Shown one piece after another: positions 44,701 to 48,969 of a DNA stretch of 64,000 nt. This stretch comes from Panorpa germanica (Eukaryota > Arthropoda > Insecta > Mecoptera > Panorpidae). The notes under the pieces are model-generated. The model made no database searches and was not told the origin of the DNA. It saw only the letters and a program-made list of their open reading frames with translations. Where the stretch lies: NCBI GenBank assembly GCA_963678705.1, contig OY783219.1, positions 13,082,001 through 13,146,000 of the forward strand, given 5' to 3'. Made by a program: the position numbers and the translations under genes. The stretch's first letter is position 1; each line of letters opens with the position of its first letter.

Positions 44701-47700
44701 ACTGATGATAGTCTGGATTGACAACTTACGACCAAAGCATGTCCTAGAAAATCATTATTACAAAGGTGAATACAGCAAATTTAATTATTTTAATGCAAGG
44801 AAGATGTTTATAGTTCAATGGGCTTGTGTCCTATATTTTAATTTCTATAAAAGTGTACTATATATTGATAAAGTGGGTTACTAGAACCTCAAATGTTCAA
44901 TTATTTTTTAATAACTCCTTATATTTTAAGAGAGATATTAACAATTAAAAAAGTCATTTTGTCTCTTTAATTATTAATGTGTAAGGTTACCAACCTTACA
45001 GCTCATAAATCTCTGCTATATGTATTTATATATCAAAATATCAAATATTATTTACAGCTATTTCAAGGAACAATCAAATTTCAATATTATGTCTGCCTTA
45101 GCAGGGTTAAATAAAATAAAAACCTATTATTCTTTGACTTGACTTGATTATTTGAATACCAACTGCTACAGAACATTACCACAGCACTGACATTCTCAAC
45201 AAATAACTGACGTTAAAATGCATTTCCCGTCATACAAATATGGCCGACCATTTCTAGCGCTAAAACTAAAATTCAAACTTTTATTTGCTATATCTCCGTC
45301 AATATTTAGATATTTAATAAAATAGACATGCCAATACACATTTATTTACATCAATTTCAATCAACAATTGAAAAATCGACCACTAAAAAATGAGGACACA
45401 AGCCCATTGTGTGAAAAAGATTTCCTATATGTTTTTCTAGGGTAATTGATAAAGAAATGAAATACCTATGACATCCATCAAGCGCTCCATTCTGGTTTGT
45501 GGATATCTAGCTGAAAGTCTCCATAAATCGTCTAAAGTATTTTGGCAATTTTCTAAAACATCTTCAGCTTCCAACAAACCAACAGAATCTAGGGTTCTAT
45601 AATGAATCATTATAAAATAACAATTATAGATAGCAGAGTAGTCTTATAATATTTTAATAATGTAATTACATGATGTAATGGACCAGTGTCTCCAGAACTT
45701 CATGAAATGATTCAGCTCTCTCACGATCTTTGCTGGTTTTTGCTCGGGTAGTGAGAGCTGACCAATATTCCAACTCATCTTGAACGGTCATGTACACTAA
45801 AAACAACAATCATTATTTCATTCTTACATTTATTATTCTAAGTTGAAAATTCCAGATGAGTTCTTATATAATAACTAAAAATATTGTGTAGAATATTAAT
45901 ATTAAAATTGATGCTTCATGCGGGACGGTGTATCTTCGGGTTTGATTCCCGGATGATACATTATATTTTCTAGGTGTGGTTGTTATCAAGGTAAATGGTC
46001 TTGCGTTCCATGTCTTAATTTCTATAAAAGTGTACTATATATTGATAAAGTTGGTTACTAGAACCTCAAATGTTCAATTATTTTTTAATAACTCCTTATA
46101 AGTTGGGAGATATTAACAATTAAAAAAGTCATTTTGTCTCTTTACATTCCAAAACATATAACATCACGTCCACTAAGTTACAATGTCTTTTATACAACAG
46201 AGCGTAAAAAAGATATTCAACACAGAACTCTTATCCATAGAAAAAATAACTGACCTACCCTTAATAGTACAGACATGTTACGTCATAAATATGGCCAACA
46301 TCTGTAGCGCTAAAACTACAATTCGAATTTTAAATTGCTATATGTCCGTCAACATTTAGATATTTATTTATTTATTAACCTCAATTTTAATCAACAATTG
46401 AAAAATCAACCACTAAAAAATGGGGACACAAGCTCATTTTATTAATAACTTTTTACCATATTTTCAGATACCAAAAAACTGTAAAAATAGTAGGAGGTCA
46501 TCGGTGATAGAACTCAACATCGAAAATAGGCCGTCGAATAATATTAAAAATATATATTGGCGTTTCTATTCTTGTAGATGCAAAAATTGATTTGATGAGA
46601 GGAAAAATTTAAATTTATTTAATTAGTCCTCAAAAAAATTAAGTGAAAAAAGTTGGTAATTAGGATAGATGATGACGAGAGGAAAGAGAGGTGAAACAAG
46701 AAGTGGAAGTAATGGGAAGTACTGTGAACAAAACAAGTGAAATATATTGGAAAAAGGAAACAATTACGAAGGAAAGAGATAGGAAGGAACAATAGAAATT
46801 GAAAGAAGTGATGCAGTAAGGTAGAAGAAATGCAATAAGTTCTCACAAAAGGAAGCTTAGGTAAACAAAGAACAGGCAAAGACACAGGACAATTAAAGAG
46901 AATAATTAAGAGTATTGATACCGTGCTGAGTGCATAGTGAGGGGAATGCTACCGACGCTAAAGTACGCTGTGGATAAATCGAAAGATAAAGAAGGTTCTT
47001 TTAAGTATTCAATGGATTACTTTCTTCAGCTGATCAAAATAAACAATCAAACCTAAATACTACTTAAAACTAAAATATTAAAGAGCCTCCTTTATTTTCG
47101 GAATTATCTGTCACGCACGATTCGAGTGATATTTTAAAATACCTGCTTGATCACCAGAACTAATAACCATCGATTTAAGTCCAGCCAGCAAACCGCTGAT
47201 CAGATTTAATAAGTCACCACACCATTCATCCTGAAATATTATATAACAAATGCATTAACCTTTAACCTATTATATTTAATATTTGATAAGTAGTTTTTTA
47301 ACCTTTTGAAGTAGTGGGCGGTACACTGATTGCAGTGCGTAGTACAGCGATAGGGCTGCTCCATCCCTGACTGTCGTGACATTAAGACGGGTGCCATCTT
47401 CTTTATCAATTTGTTTGAAAAATACCAGCCAAGTTGAATCTCTACTCGCTTGATCCACCTGAACAATCTTGAAAATAAAATTAATGTGAAAAGAGTATAT
47501 TAAAAGGATCCCGGTAAATACAAAACGTAAATTCATGTATTTACGTAATATCCGTAATAAATTTACGGTAAGCGTTTACTAGTCGCATGGTAGTCAATAA
47601 AAACGCATTCATTGATCCGTATCGTATCCATCGAAACTTTGATGAACTTTGTCGATGCCGTCAATCTAGTGCCAGCAAATCGAATGCTATGGATTCACAC

Positions 47701-48738
47701 GGCTTGTATTAAACAGATTTATTCCGCTGATACCAGACAGTTCATTTTTTGTTCATTTCTGCATTTTTTATTCGAAGTGAACCGTCTGAACACATAACGA
47801 AACAGAAAAGCCGAATGAATTCATTAGTGAACCAATCTGGCGATGTCGGATTCGTTAATTCGGCATCGTTCACTCGCGCTGTGCAAGTGGCGAATGAATG
47901 AAAAATGAAACGCCTGGACACAAAATGAACGTTCACTCGGGCTCAGTCTTTTTCCGTCAGTCAGTGTATTCCAATACGCACATCATCGCTTGACGACATA
48001 GTAGAGTGTAACGCCGAATGAATGTTCATTTTCGTCTGTTCACTGCAGTGAACCGTCTGATATTAGCCTTAAAAGGTTAGTGCATGGAATAGTGGTATTT
48101 CCAACATTAATATTCTGACTCTCCCAGCCAGTAGACGAGCAATGGAAAGGGACGAGAACCTTATAGTGCTTCCTTGTGTATTAGCAAAAGGGAAAAAGAA
48201 TAAAAATAATCGAATACGGTTACAATATTTGTATAGCAACCATATCTCCTATAATGACGATATAATGCACAGCCTGGACCGGTGCTGATCTGTTAAACTT
48301 TAAATATATCTTACCTCTGTTTCAAAAAGTAAATTTTCTTTATTTTTTCTTACTAGAAGTGATGGACATTCACCATTTTTTAGAAAATATAATAATTTGT
48401 CATCGTTTCTCCATTTATCATCCTCTCTGATGTTAAAGAAACTTGCTGAAAACAAACATTTGTGTTAAGAGTCATTTCGTACATTCACTGTAATATTACC
48501 TACAATATTAATCTAGAACTTTCAAAACATCGTTCCAATTTTACCCTATTCATACCCAAACAGCAAAATGCTTGTTCTATATATATACTCGATGTACTAT
48601 AATCCTAACCTAGTTCAAAGTACACCATGATTACTAATTACTTAACATATAAATAAATTTAACTATAAGGAACATATTGTTTAAATAAACAATTCACTTA
48701 CTTGAAGAATTAATAATGTAGTCCACGTTATCAATCAT
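1..48738 (-). CDS. DYNC2H1: Cytoplasmic dynein-2 heavy chain (DYNC2H1/btv orthologue), 3' partial
   Basis: Heavy chain of the retrograde intraflagellar-transport motor: an AAA+ ATPase that walks to microtubule minus ends and returns IFT trains from the ciliary tip. In Drosophila the orthologue is btv, needed in chordotonal cilia. I placed 57 GT-AG exons (coordinates in the block entries below). They sum to 8706 nt = 2902 codons, open throughout and phase-consistent at each junction. Colinear motifs recalled from human DYNC2H1 include SQRPMML in the tail, [11 protein letters not shown] in the linker, GPAGTGKTE and CFDEFNRL in AAA1, QQRMGVV and [20 protein letters not shown] in AAA2, and LQAGV at the stalk start. 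These separate it from dynein-1 and axonemal chains. Human protein is about 4300 residues, so roughly a third is missing off the left edge. The start is the first ATG before exon 1's donor, with A at -3. I see no pseudogene signs. Confidence 0.96.
236..644. mobile_element. Family C inverted-repeat element, copy 1
   Basis: Termini CCGTCTGCACACGGGTCGAC and the reverse complement of GTCGACCCATGTGCGGACGG pair over about 31 bp with few mismatches and both run into TGATTGCAAAC. At 409 bp with no coding capacity it is a MITE-like, non-autonomous DNA transposon. A short stretch at 395-435 resembles the terminus of the hAT-like element at 15102. It sits in the intron before the last exon in the window. 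Confidence 0.75.
1379..1957 (+). mobile_element. Solo LTR with start of a primer-binding region
   Basis: Promoter-like TATAAAAGG (1514-1522) is followed by an AGTCAGTCAG leader, a polyadenylation signal AATAAATAAAG (1666-1676), and an end in TGTAACA (1951-1957). Directly after comes TTTGGTGTTAGAAGTTG, the arrangement expected of an LTR 3' end abutting a tRNA primer-binding site. No gag-pol frame follows. The 5' boundary (TGT at 1379) is a guess. It is oriented antisense to the dynein gene. Confidence 0.55.
2720..4170. other. Intron 54 with no recognised element
   Basis: AT-rich intronic DNA. Around 3050-3180 a segment (TATTTGACG through CTTTTATAC to GGAAGAGATTAAG) resembles decayed sequence also seen at 16980-17160. 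I see no terminal repeats and no coding frame. Confidence 0.5.
4171..8395 (-). CDS. DYNC2H1: Dynein-2 heavy chain exons 49-54: AAA4
   Basis: Exons: 8395-8261, 8194-7948, 7621-7389, 7316-7094, 5446-5281, 4357-4171; residues about 2418-2814. [15 protein letters not shown] in exon 49 matches human HSHYFFTPCILTQWV. The P-loop in exon 51 is GAGGSGRKS (about 2581-2589), with Arg at the usual catalytic Lys position. Human has GRSGVGRRT from memory, so AAA4 is also non-canonical. The Walker B region reads [10 protein letters not shown]. Then come [32 protein letters not shown], and exon 54 ends in QNKLQ just before the stalk. Exon 53 begins TG|GTT, completing a codon from exon 52. Confidence 0.95.
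5084..5215. repeat. Fold-back (hairpin) element, copy 1
   Basis: AATAAACCTGTTATAAAATT on the left is matched by its exact reverse complement on the right, and the inner parts also pair (AACAGGTATAAA with TTTATACCTGGT) around a short GC-richer loop (GCCCGTCCGG). The whole stretch can fold into one long hairpin. A second copy is at 28284. It lies just beside exon 53's donor (5281). Confidence 0.7.
5691..6359 (-). mobile_element. Family A inverted-repeat element, copy 1 (reverse)
   Basis: Starts ATGGACTTGTGTCC and ends GACACAAGCCCATT, inverted copies of the family terminus. Internal landmarks shared with the others: TCAATTGTTGATTGA, GTTGACGGAGATATAGC, TAGCGCTAGAAATGGTCGGC, GATGTCACATGCA and TTTAATAATTAAAGAGAC. 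No open frame of transposase length, so it is non-autonomous. Intron between exons 52 and 53. Confidence 0.85.
6427..6650 (+). mobile_element. tRNA-derived SINE, copy 1
   Basis: A tRNA-like head with a pol III B-box-like GGTTCGATCCTC (around 6470) is followed by TATATTTTCTGGGTTTG and a body with AAGAGGCCACGACATCATTA. It is shared with the copies at 33431, 29655, 45908 and 19885. The 3' tail is degenerate. Confidence 0.65.
6650..7060. other. GC-richer intronic stretch of unknown origin
   Basis: Noticeably more CpG (CGATGTCGCCGATAGATCCG, CCGTATGCGGACGG) than the surrounding intron, ending 34 bp from exon 52. I recognise no terminal repeat or frame. It is probably a remnant of an LTR element or other transposon, but this is unsupported. 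Confidence 0.3.
7862..7943 (-). repeat. Family S fragment abutting exon 50
   Basis: TCAACTTTATCTTCAT and CCGATAAAATAGACAT match the repeat at 35737-35905 (same orientation) and 22228-22412 (inverse). It runs to within about 5 bp of the exon 50 donor (GTAAGT at 7947-7942), so it lies immediately against a functional splice site. Confidence 0.55.
8492..9362. mobile_element. Inverted-repeat element, GGTCATCCA termini
   Basis: GGTCATCCATAAATTAGG on the left pairs with the reverse complement of CCTTAATTAATGGATGACC on the right. The 871-bp interior has no coding frame. A relative (GATCGTTCATAAACTACGTC) is at 29418. It occupies most of the intron between exons 48 and 49. Target duplication not clear. 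Confidence 0.6.
9447..12542 (-). CDS. DYNC2H1: Dynein-2 heavy chain exons 43-48: AAA3
   Basis: Exons: 12542-12428, 12359-12224, 11280-11175, 10524-10387, 10311-10169, 9591-9447; residues about 2157-2417. Walker A is GPPGCGKR (about 2233-2240): the Lys is present, but Arg stands where Ser/Thr normally coordinates magnesium. Human dynein-2 (GPEGCGKG, from memory) also lacks that hydroxyl, so this looks lineage-wide rather than a defect here. Downstream are [10 protein letters not shown] (Walker B region), [19 protein letters not shown] and [19 protein letters not shown]. Exon 48 ends at the first of two overlapping donors (GTAGGT), fixed by alignment to the next exon. Confidence 0.95.
10748..10826 (+). 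mobile_element. Family C end fragment
   Basis: CCCTCAGCACACGACGC, GGTTGCAAACC and GCCCGAACCGAATGTGATTA match the left end of the family C copy at 50063 almost exactly; the rest of the element is missing. Confidence 0.65.
10950..11112 (+). mobile_element. Deleted Helitron-like element
   Basis: Matches the first ~130 bp of the large element at 30655 (AAAACGGCTTCGTCAATG, TCTAAGACTTTTGGCGTCCC, CCTGGAAACCCGTAATTTTG) and then jumps to its 3' end (TTGCGACGGGGGTAAA), finishing TTAG before T. It is an internal-deletion derivative lacking the ~1.1-kb repeat-bearing middle. Confidence 0.55.
11700..12015 (+). mobile_element. LINE 3' fragment, family E (copy 1)
   Basis: Reads [18 protein letters not shown] then [11 protein letters not shown], closely matching 41530-41640, and ends with the shared 3' tail AATTAAGCACAATGATATGT. 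Non-LTR retrotransposon remnant, 5' truncated and with a deletion compared with copy 3. Confidence 0.55.
12650..13140. repeat. Purine-rich block plus family C interior
   Basis: 12650-13010 is strongly purine-biased on the + strand, like other family E LINE fragments. Its complement gives a long Leu/Ser/Phe-rich open frame that I do not believe codes. 13030-13140 (CAACGCAACTGTCCCGCGAC, GTGTGCGGTCTCTCACTCC) resembles the family C interior. Confidence 0.4.
13247..17369 (-). CDS. DYNC2H1: Dynein-2 heavy chain exons 37-42: AAA2
   Basis: Exons: 17369-17246, 16126-16019, 15042-14886, 14768-14561, 14458-14321, 13394-13247; residues about 1863-2156. Exon 37 has [10 protein letters not shown] and ends at the CAG before GTGCTT; the frame stays open further, but only this donor joins to [10 protein letters not shown] as in human. 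Exon 38 carries the canonical Walker A GPPGSGKT (about 1924-1931). For exon 39 the more upstream acceptor (before 15042) was chosen over the nearer one at 15035 because only it keeps the frame open. Exon 40 has [17 protein letters not shown] and [12 protein letters not shown] hAT-like element fills the intron between exons 38 and 39. Confidence 0.96.
13395..14320. other. Intron 41 with no recognised element
   Basis: AT-rich; no inverted ends, no coding similarity. A mild repeat of 'ACCATTTTTGATC'-like words near 14030-14100 is not informative. Confidence 0.4.
15102..15995. mobile_element. hAT-like non-autonomous transposon with 8-bp target duplication
   Basis: Left end CAGAGATGTGCG and right end GTGCACATCTCTG are inverted; the inner parts (TTTTCAAATAC with TATTTAAATACTTTTGAAAA) also pair. 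Flanks are GGATTAAG (15094-15101) and GAATTAAG (15996-16003), 7 of 8 identical. CAGAG-type termini and an 8-bp duplication are the hAT signature. No transposase frame. Its right flank ends 15 bp from exon 38's splice donor side. Confidence 0.75.
16127..17245. other. Intron 37 with decayed repeat
   Basis: Mostly unassigned AT-rich DNA. 16980-17165 (TTTACACTTTTCACAATGGA, GTTAATATCTCCTACAATAT) resembles decayed family A-type sequence, and the perfect hairpin AGAGGTCCGGCGACCTCT lies at 17055-17072. Confidence 0.4.
17439..20249 (-). CDS. DYNC2H1: Dynein-2 heavy chain exons 32-36: AAA1, main ATPase site
   Basis: Exons: 20249-20111, 19277-19158, 19081-18899, 18816-18593, 17633-17439; residues about 1576-1862. 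AAA1 is the main ATP-hydrolysing module. Visible: [11 protein letters not shown] and [13 protein letters not shown], an intact Walker A GPAGTGKT (about 1633-1640), FNCDEGID, an intact Walker B CFDEFNR (about 1683-1689, catalytic Glu present), the sensor-region [16 protein letters not shown], and [10 protein letters not shown]. Exon 36 has [13 protein letters not shown], the usual end of AAA1. All residues needed for hydrolysis are present, so the motor appears functional. Sensor TLNP replaces the TMNP recalled for human. Confidence 0.97.
17905..18555 (-). mobile_element. LINE 3' end, family F (copy 1)
   Basis: The minus-strand frame (18440-18039) ends with a Cys/His cluster [14 protein letters not shown], typical of the C-terminus of jockey/R1/I-like retrotransposon polyproteins, followed by a short 3' UTR and an A-rich tail (around 17915). 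Frame-shifted sequence with the same origin extends to about 18555. Copy 2 at 43566 shares the UTR. Dead, 5' truncated, same strand as the dynein gene. Confidence 0.7.
19485..19790 (-). mobile_element. LINE 3' fragment, family E (copy 2)
   Basis: Minus strand reads GGAAGAGGTGGATGGCGGAG, as at 41879-41898, then the shared 3' tail with AATTAAGCACAATGATATGT. Only the 3' end remains. Confidence 0.55.
19885..20030 (-). mobile_element. Degenerate SINE 3' part
   Basis: TAACGTCGGCTTATTTTCGA, TGTCGATGACCTGCTTC and the GGTGTTGAGG region parallel the SINE at 33431-33701 in the same orientation, with many substitutions. Confidence 0.5.
20985..22068. mobile_element. Family D inverted-repeat element (long copy)
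   Basis: Ends GGGCACTATTCCTGAGTTC and the reverse complement of AATTCAGGAATAGGGCA; CAT flanks both sides, which may be a 3-bp duplication. A second inner inverted pair (CAATCGAATCGTAAAC with GTTCGATTGCGAAC) lies inside. A short + frame at 21387 ([20 protein letters not shown]) may be a remnant of an element-encoded protein. A 142-bp relative is at 37504. Confidence 0.65.
22228..22412 (+). repeat. Family S repeat, copy 1
   Basis: Shares [18 protein letters not shown] and PSAGIQM in one frame with the inverse copy at 35737-35905 ([25 protein letters not shown]). No full gene is visible. Probably a transposon coding remnant, type unknown. Confidence 0.5.
22599..29260 (-). CDS. DYNC2H1: Dynein-2 heavy chain exons 22-31: linker domain
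   Basis: Exons: 29260-29145, 28745-28594, 27833-27666, 27549-27391, 27106-26967, 26813-26597, 25996-25849, 24698-24610, 23767-23564, 22789-22599; residues about 1048-1575. The linker is the lever arm whose swing over the AAA ring gives the power stroke. Motifs in order: [56 protein letters not shown] (canonical linker core), [27 protein letters not shown] and, leading into AAA1, EWDWTQQLR. Each aligns to human DYNC2H1 without internal stops. A compact Helitron sits between exons 22 and 23. Confidence 0.95.
23112..23388 (+). mobile_element. Family B inverted-repeat element, copy 1 (short)
   Basis: Ends CCCTACAAACAATTTT and AAATTGTTTGTAGGG. Interior GATGCGAATCGTATCACTCT, TTAGTGTGACATTACATGAA and GTCTAACCGCTCTCTGATAC. 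277 bp, non-coding. Confidence 0.8.
24699..26596. other. Introns 27-28 around exon 28, no element recognised
   Basis: Apart from exon 28 (25849-25996) this is AT-rich DNA without convincing terminal repeats, frames or tRNA-like structure. Confidence 0.4.
27226..27344 (-). mobile_element. Family A end fragment, copy 2
   Basis: Begins ATGGGCTTGTGTCCTCAT and runs through TCAATTGTTGATTGAAATTG to GTTGACGGAGATATA, then stops. Only the last ~119 bp of the element remain, within the intron between exons 25 and 26. Confidence 0.8.
28284..28378. repeat. Fold-back element, copy 2
   Basis: ACAAATAAACCTGTTATAAA, CCAGGTATAAAG, a CGTCCGGACAGGC loop and TTTATACCTGGTATAAATTT match the element at 5084; the outermost right arm is lost. 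Confidence 0.65.
28791..29106 (-). mobile_element. Compact non-autonomous Helitron
   Basis: On the minus strand it starts TCTTAATATATATAAATTAC after a host A and ends ACAGCTAG before a host T: 5' TC, 3' CTRR and insertion between A and T, all Helitron hallmarks. The 5' region (ACGTGTCACG, CGATGGACTCCTAAAC) resembles insect Helitron ends I recall. No Rep/helicase. It occupies the 400-bp intron between exons 22 and 23. Confidence 0.75.
29418..29815. repeat. CGTCAC repeat and SINE fragment
   Basis: 29418-29580 begins GGATCGTTCATAAACTACGT and contains TTGTGACGTCACAAACTTG, related to the element at 8492. 29655-29815 (CTATCACCGACAACCTCCTA, TGTGGCGTGGCTTCATATG, TTATGATTATGAATACATAA) is a minus-strand SINE body lacking the tRNA-like head. 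Confidence 0.5.
29879..30515 (+). mobile_element. Family A element, copy 3, full length with TA duplication
   Basis: ATGGGCTTGTGT at the left and ACACAAGCCCAT at the right, each flanked by TA (29877-29878, 30516-30517). 637 bp, one of the cleanest copies; no frame of transposase size. Confidence 0.88.
30655..31953 (+). mobile_element. Large Helitron-like element with internal ~245-bp repeats
   Basis: The 3' end is a hairpin CGTCGC-TT-GCGACG, then GGGGTAAAAGCTAG before T, which fits a Helitron terminus. Inside, CAGTAGCGGCG-type words recur at about 30938, 31183, 31431 and 31693, marking degenerate repeats of about 245-260 bp. There is also a run of 16 G (31565-31580). The 5' boundary is uncertain. 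The 3' end stops 20 bp from exon 21 (donor 31973). Confidence 0.6.
31974..36563 (-). CDS. DYNC2H1: Dynein-2 heavy chain exons 14-21: tail to linker junction
   Basis: Exons: 36563-36331, 34927-34781, 34460-34251, 34176-34056, 32700-32575, 32474-32325, 32254-32153, 32071-31974; residues about 652-1047. These are predicted helical tail segments. Anchors: [11 protein letters not shown] in exon 14 (human HWNHQLYKALE), [20 protein letters not shown] across exons 15-16 and [13 protein letters not shown] in exon 16. Exon 17 was started at the CAG before position 34176 rather than taking the whole open frame up to 34223, because only that acceptor restores phase with exon 16. Two full family A elements lie in these introns. 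Confidence 0.92.
33027..33943 (+). mobile_element. Family A element, copy 4, interrupted by a SINE
   Basis: Full-length termini at 33027 and 33943. Removing the inserted SINE leaves about 635 bp, the standard family length. Flanks are CA on the left and TG on the right, not a direct duplication. Confidence 0.88.
33431..33701 (-). mobile_element. tRNA-derived SINE nested in family A
   Basis: On the minus strand: tRNA-like head with B-box GGGTTCGATCCCCGG, then TATATATTTTCTGGGTTTGG, a body, and a 3' tail of A then ATT repeats. A 13-bp duplication CTACAGAACATTA borders it (33419-33431 and 33702-33714), the hallmark of LINE-assisted retroposition. Confidence 0.85.
35096..35728 (+). mobile_element. 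Family A element, copy 5
   Basis: Complete, 633 bp, ATGGGCTTGTGTCC to GGACACAATCCCAT. It lies in the intron between exons 14 and 15, directly followed by a family S repeat. Confidence 0.87.
35737..35905 (-). repeat. Family S repeat, copy 2
   Basis: Minus-strand reading [25 protein letters not shown] parallels the copy at 22228. Starts 8 bp after family A copy 5 ends. Confidence 0.5.
36662..42394 (-). CDS. DYNC2H1: Dynein-2 heavy chain exons 8-13: tail
   Basis: Exons: 42394-42342 (53 nt), 40490-40391, 40316-40168, 38964-38585, 37144-36952, 36886-36662; residues about 285-651. Exon 7 to exon 8 gives [16 protein letters not shown], which matches human HPWKNEKYFPETL without a gap, so no exon is missing between them despite the 2.2-kb intron. 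TETQWKAAV in exon 10 matches human TEPLWKAAV. Exon 11 (380 nt) is the longest in the window; its acceptor (TTCTGTTAAAG) has a poor pyrimidine tract and was chosen by phase and alignment. Exon 12 has [20 protein letters not shown] and exon 13 [15 protein letters not shown], both characteristic of dynein-2. Confidence 0.92.
37504..37645. mobile_element. Family D short copy
   Basis: GGGGCCCTATTCCTGAGTC and the reverse complement of GACTCAGGAATAAGGACCC form ~19-bp inverted ends around a 100-bp centre. It shares the CTATTCCTGA core with 20985-22068. Confidence 0.7.
39330..39830 (-). mobile_element. LINE C-terminal remnant
   Basis: On the minus strand a Cys/His cluster reads [17 protein letters not shown], preceded in another frame by [18 protein letters not shown], the order usual at the end of I/jockey-type LINE polyproteins. 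Frame changes show it is dead. A related 3' segment (TTTCCCGAATATTTTGTCA) recurs at 38445-38470 and 39365-39390. Confidence 0.55.
40899..41209 (+). mobile_element. Family B element, copy 2 (short)
   Basis: CCCTACAAACAATTTTGATC to ACAAATTGTTTGTAGGG, 311 bp. Same orientation and organisation as copy 1, with 35 bp more in the middle. Confidence 0.82.
41450..42030 (+). mobile_element. LINE 3' fragment, family E (copy 3, longest)
   Basis: The + strand reads [16 protein letters not shown], then [19 protein letters not shown] and [11 protein letters not shown], then [14 protein letters not shown], resembling the C-terminal region of LINE polyproteins common in hymenopteran genomes (from memory). 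A stop and the loss of a conserved Trp show decay. The 3' tail AATTAAGCACAATGATATGT is shared with copies 1 and 2. Confidence 0.6.
42160..42325 (+). repeat. Diverged family A relative
   Basis: TTGTGACGTC, TTATCTCCGTCAACTTTTAG, TCAATCAACATATATCA and a terminus CTCAAGCCCATT resemble the right half of family A but with many changes; an older subfamily. Confidence 0.45.
43509..44344. mobile_element. Family G inverted-repeat element, interrupted by a LINE
   Basis: TATAGGTTCCTTTAACTAGA on the left pairs imperfectly with the reverse complement of the right end (TTGTTGAAAGAACCTATA). The centre shares TAAAAATGCAATATTTAGGT and CATTTAGCAGATATT with 53467-53665. A ~520-bp LINE piece accounts for the extra length. 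Confidence 0.6.
43566..44085 (-). mobile_element. LINE 3' end, family F (copy 2), nested in family G
   Basis: Minus-strand frame with [19 protein letters not shown], almost identical to copy 1 at 17905, followed by the same 3' UTR (CTATGACGAAAGAAAGTCAA) and AT-rich tail. 5' truncated. Confidence 0.65.
44570..48738 (-). CDS. DYNC2H1: Dynein-2 heavy chain exons 1-7: N-terminal tail
   Basis: Exons (high to low): 48738-48702, 48445-48315, 47467-47303, 47230-47143, 45796-45670, 45596-45466, 44743-44570; residues about 1-284. This is the tail that dimerises and carries the intermediate and light-intermediate chains. Recognisable stretches are the start [22 protein letters not shown] in exon 3 (human VLVFFKLRP), DELEYWSAL in exon 5 (human DEFQFWIEQ) and [13 protein letters not shown] in exon 6 (human NLDSLSLLEVVDL). 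Exon 3 has two usable acceptors in the same phase: CAAG before 47467 or CAG before 47458. They differ by three residues (IVQ) and I cannot choose between them. Exon 1 codes for only 37 nt. The introns hold a family A copy (44818-45407), a SINE split by another (45908-46560) and an inverted-repeat element (47727-48068). Confidence 0.9.
44818..45407 (+). mobile_element. Family A element, copy 6
   Basis: Both termini intact. 590 bp because the segment between TTAATTATTA and TGTGTAAGG (which includes GTGACATCAC in other copies) is deleted. Confidence 0.87.
45908..46560 (+). mobile_element. SINE split by family A copy 7
   Basis: 45908-45994 is a SINE head (CGGGTTTGATTCCCGGATGA, then TTTTCTAGGTGTGGTTGTTA). 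46488-46560 is a SINE 3' end (GGAGGTCATCGGTGATAG, AACATCGAAAATAGGCCG). Between them sits a family A element (45995-46437, ATGGTCTTGCGTTCC to GGACACAAGCTCAT, 443 bp with an internal deletion). The SINE middle is lost. Confidence 0.7.
46619..46900. repeat. Purine-rich block
   Basis: Strongly A/G-biased on the + strand, similar in texture to family E LINE regions; no shared 3' tail seen. The antisense open frame is low-complexity and not believed. Confidence 0.35.
47727..48068. mobile_element. Putative inverted-repeat element with palindromic end
   Basis: GCTGATACCAGACAGTTCA and the reverse complement of TGAACCGTCTGATATTAGC match at most positions. Near the right end is a perfect 16-bp palindrome GTTCACTGCAGTGAAC (48037-48052). 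It lies in the intron between exons 2 and 3. Confidence 0.45.
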
Positions 48739-48833
48739 GTTTTAAATTATTATTAAAGACAATAATTATTATCTGAACATAACTATATGACAAGTGTTCG
48801 AGAACATTTTGTTTTAATGTTTGTTTGGCGACG

Positions 48834-48847
48834 GTTGCTATGGTAAC
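48834..48847. promoter_or_regulatory. RFX-type X-box upstream of the dynein-2 gene
   Basis: GTTGCTATGGTAAC is an imperfect palindrome matching the RFX consensus RYYRYY-N(1-3)-RRNRAC at every position (spacer AT). It lies 96 bp 5' of the ATG on the gene's own side, within the distance typical of X-boxes driving intraflagellar-transport genes. The surrounding 48739-48969 is otherwise AT-rich with no TATA box I can support, and it ends at the family A element at 48970. Binding is inferred from motif and context. Confidence 0.8.
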
Positions 48848-48969
48848 AAATTCCAAGCTAACGCGCAGGACTGCTATGCGCAATAGTAAGGGGAAATACA
48901 AGTGTTTCTTACATTGAATAAGATTGCGACCTCAGGTTTTAGGGATGATTTTATAAATTTTTGATTGTA

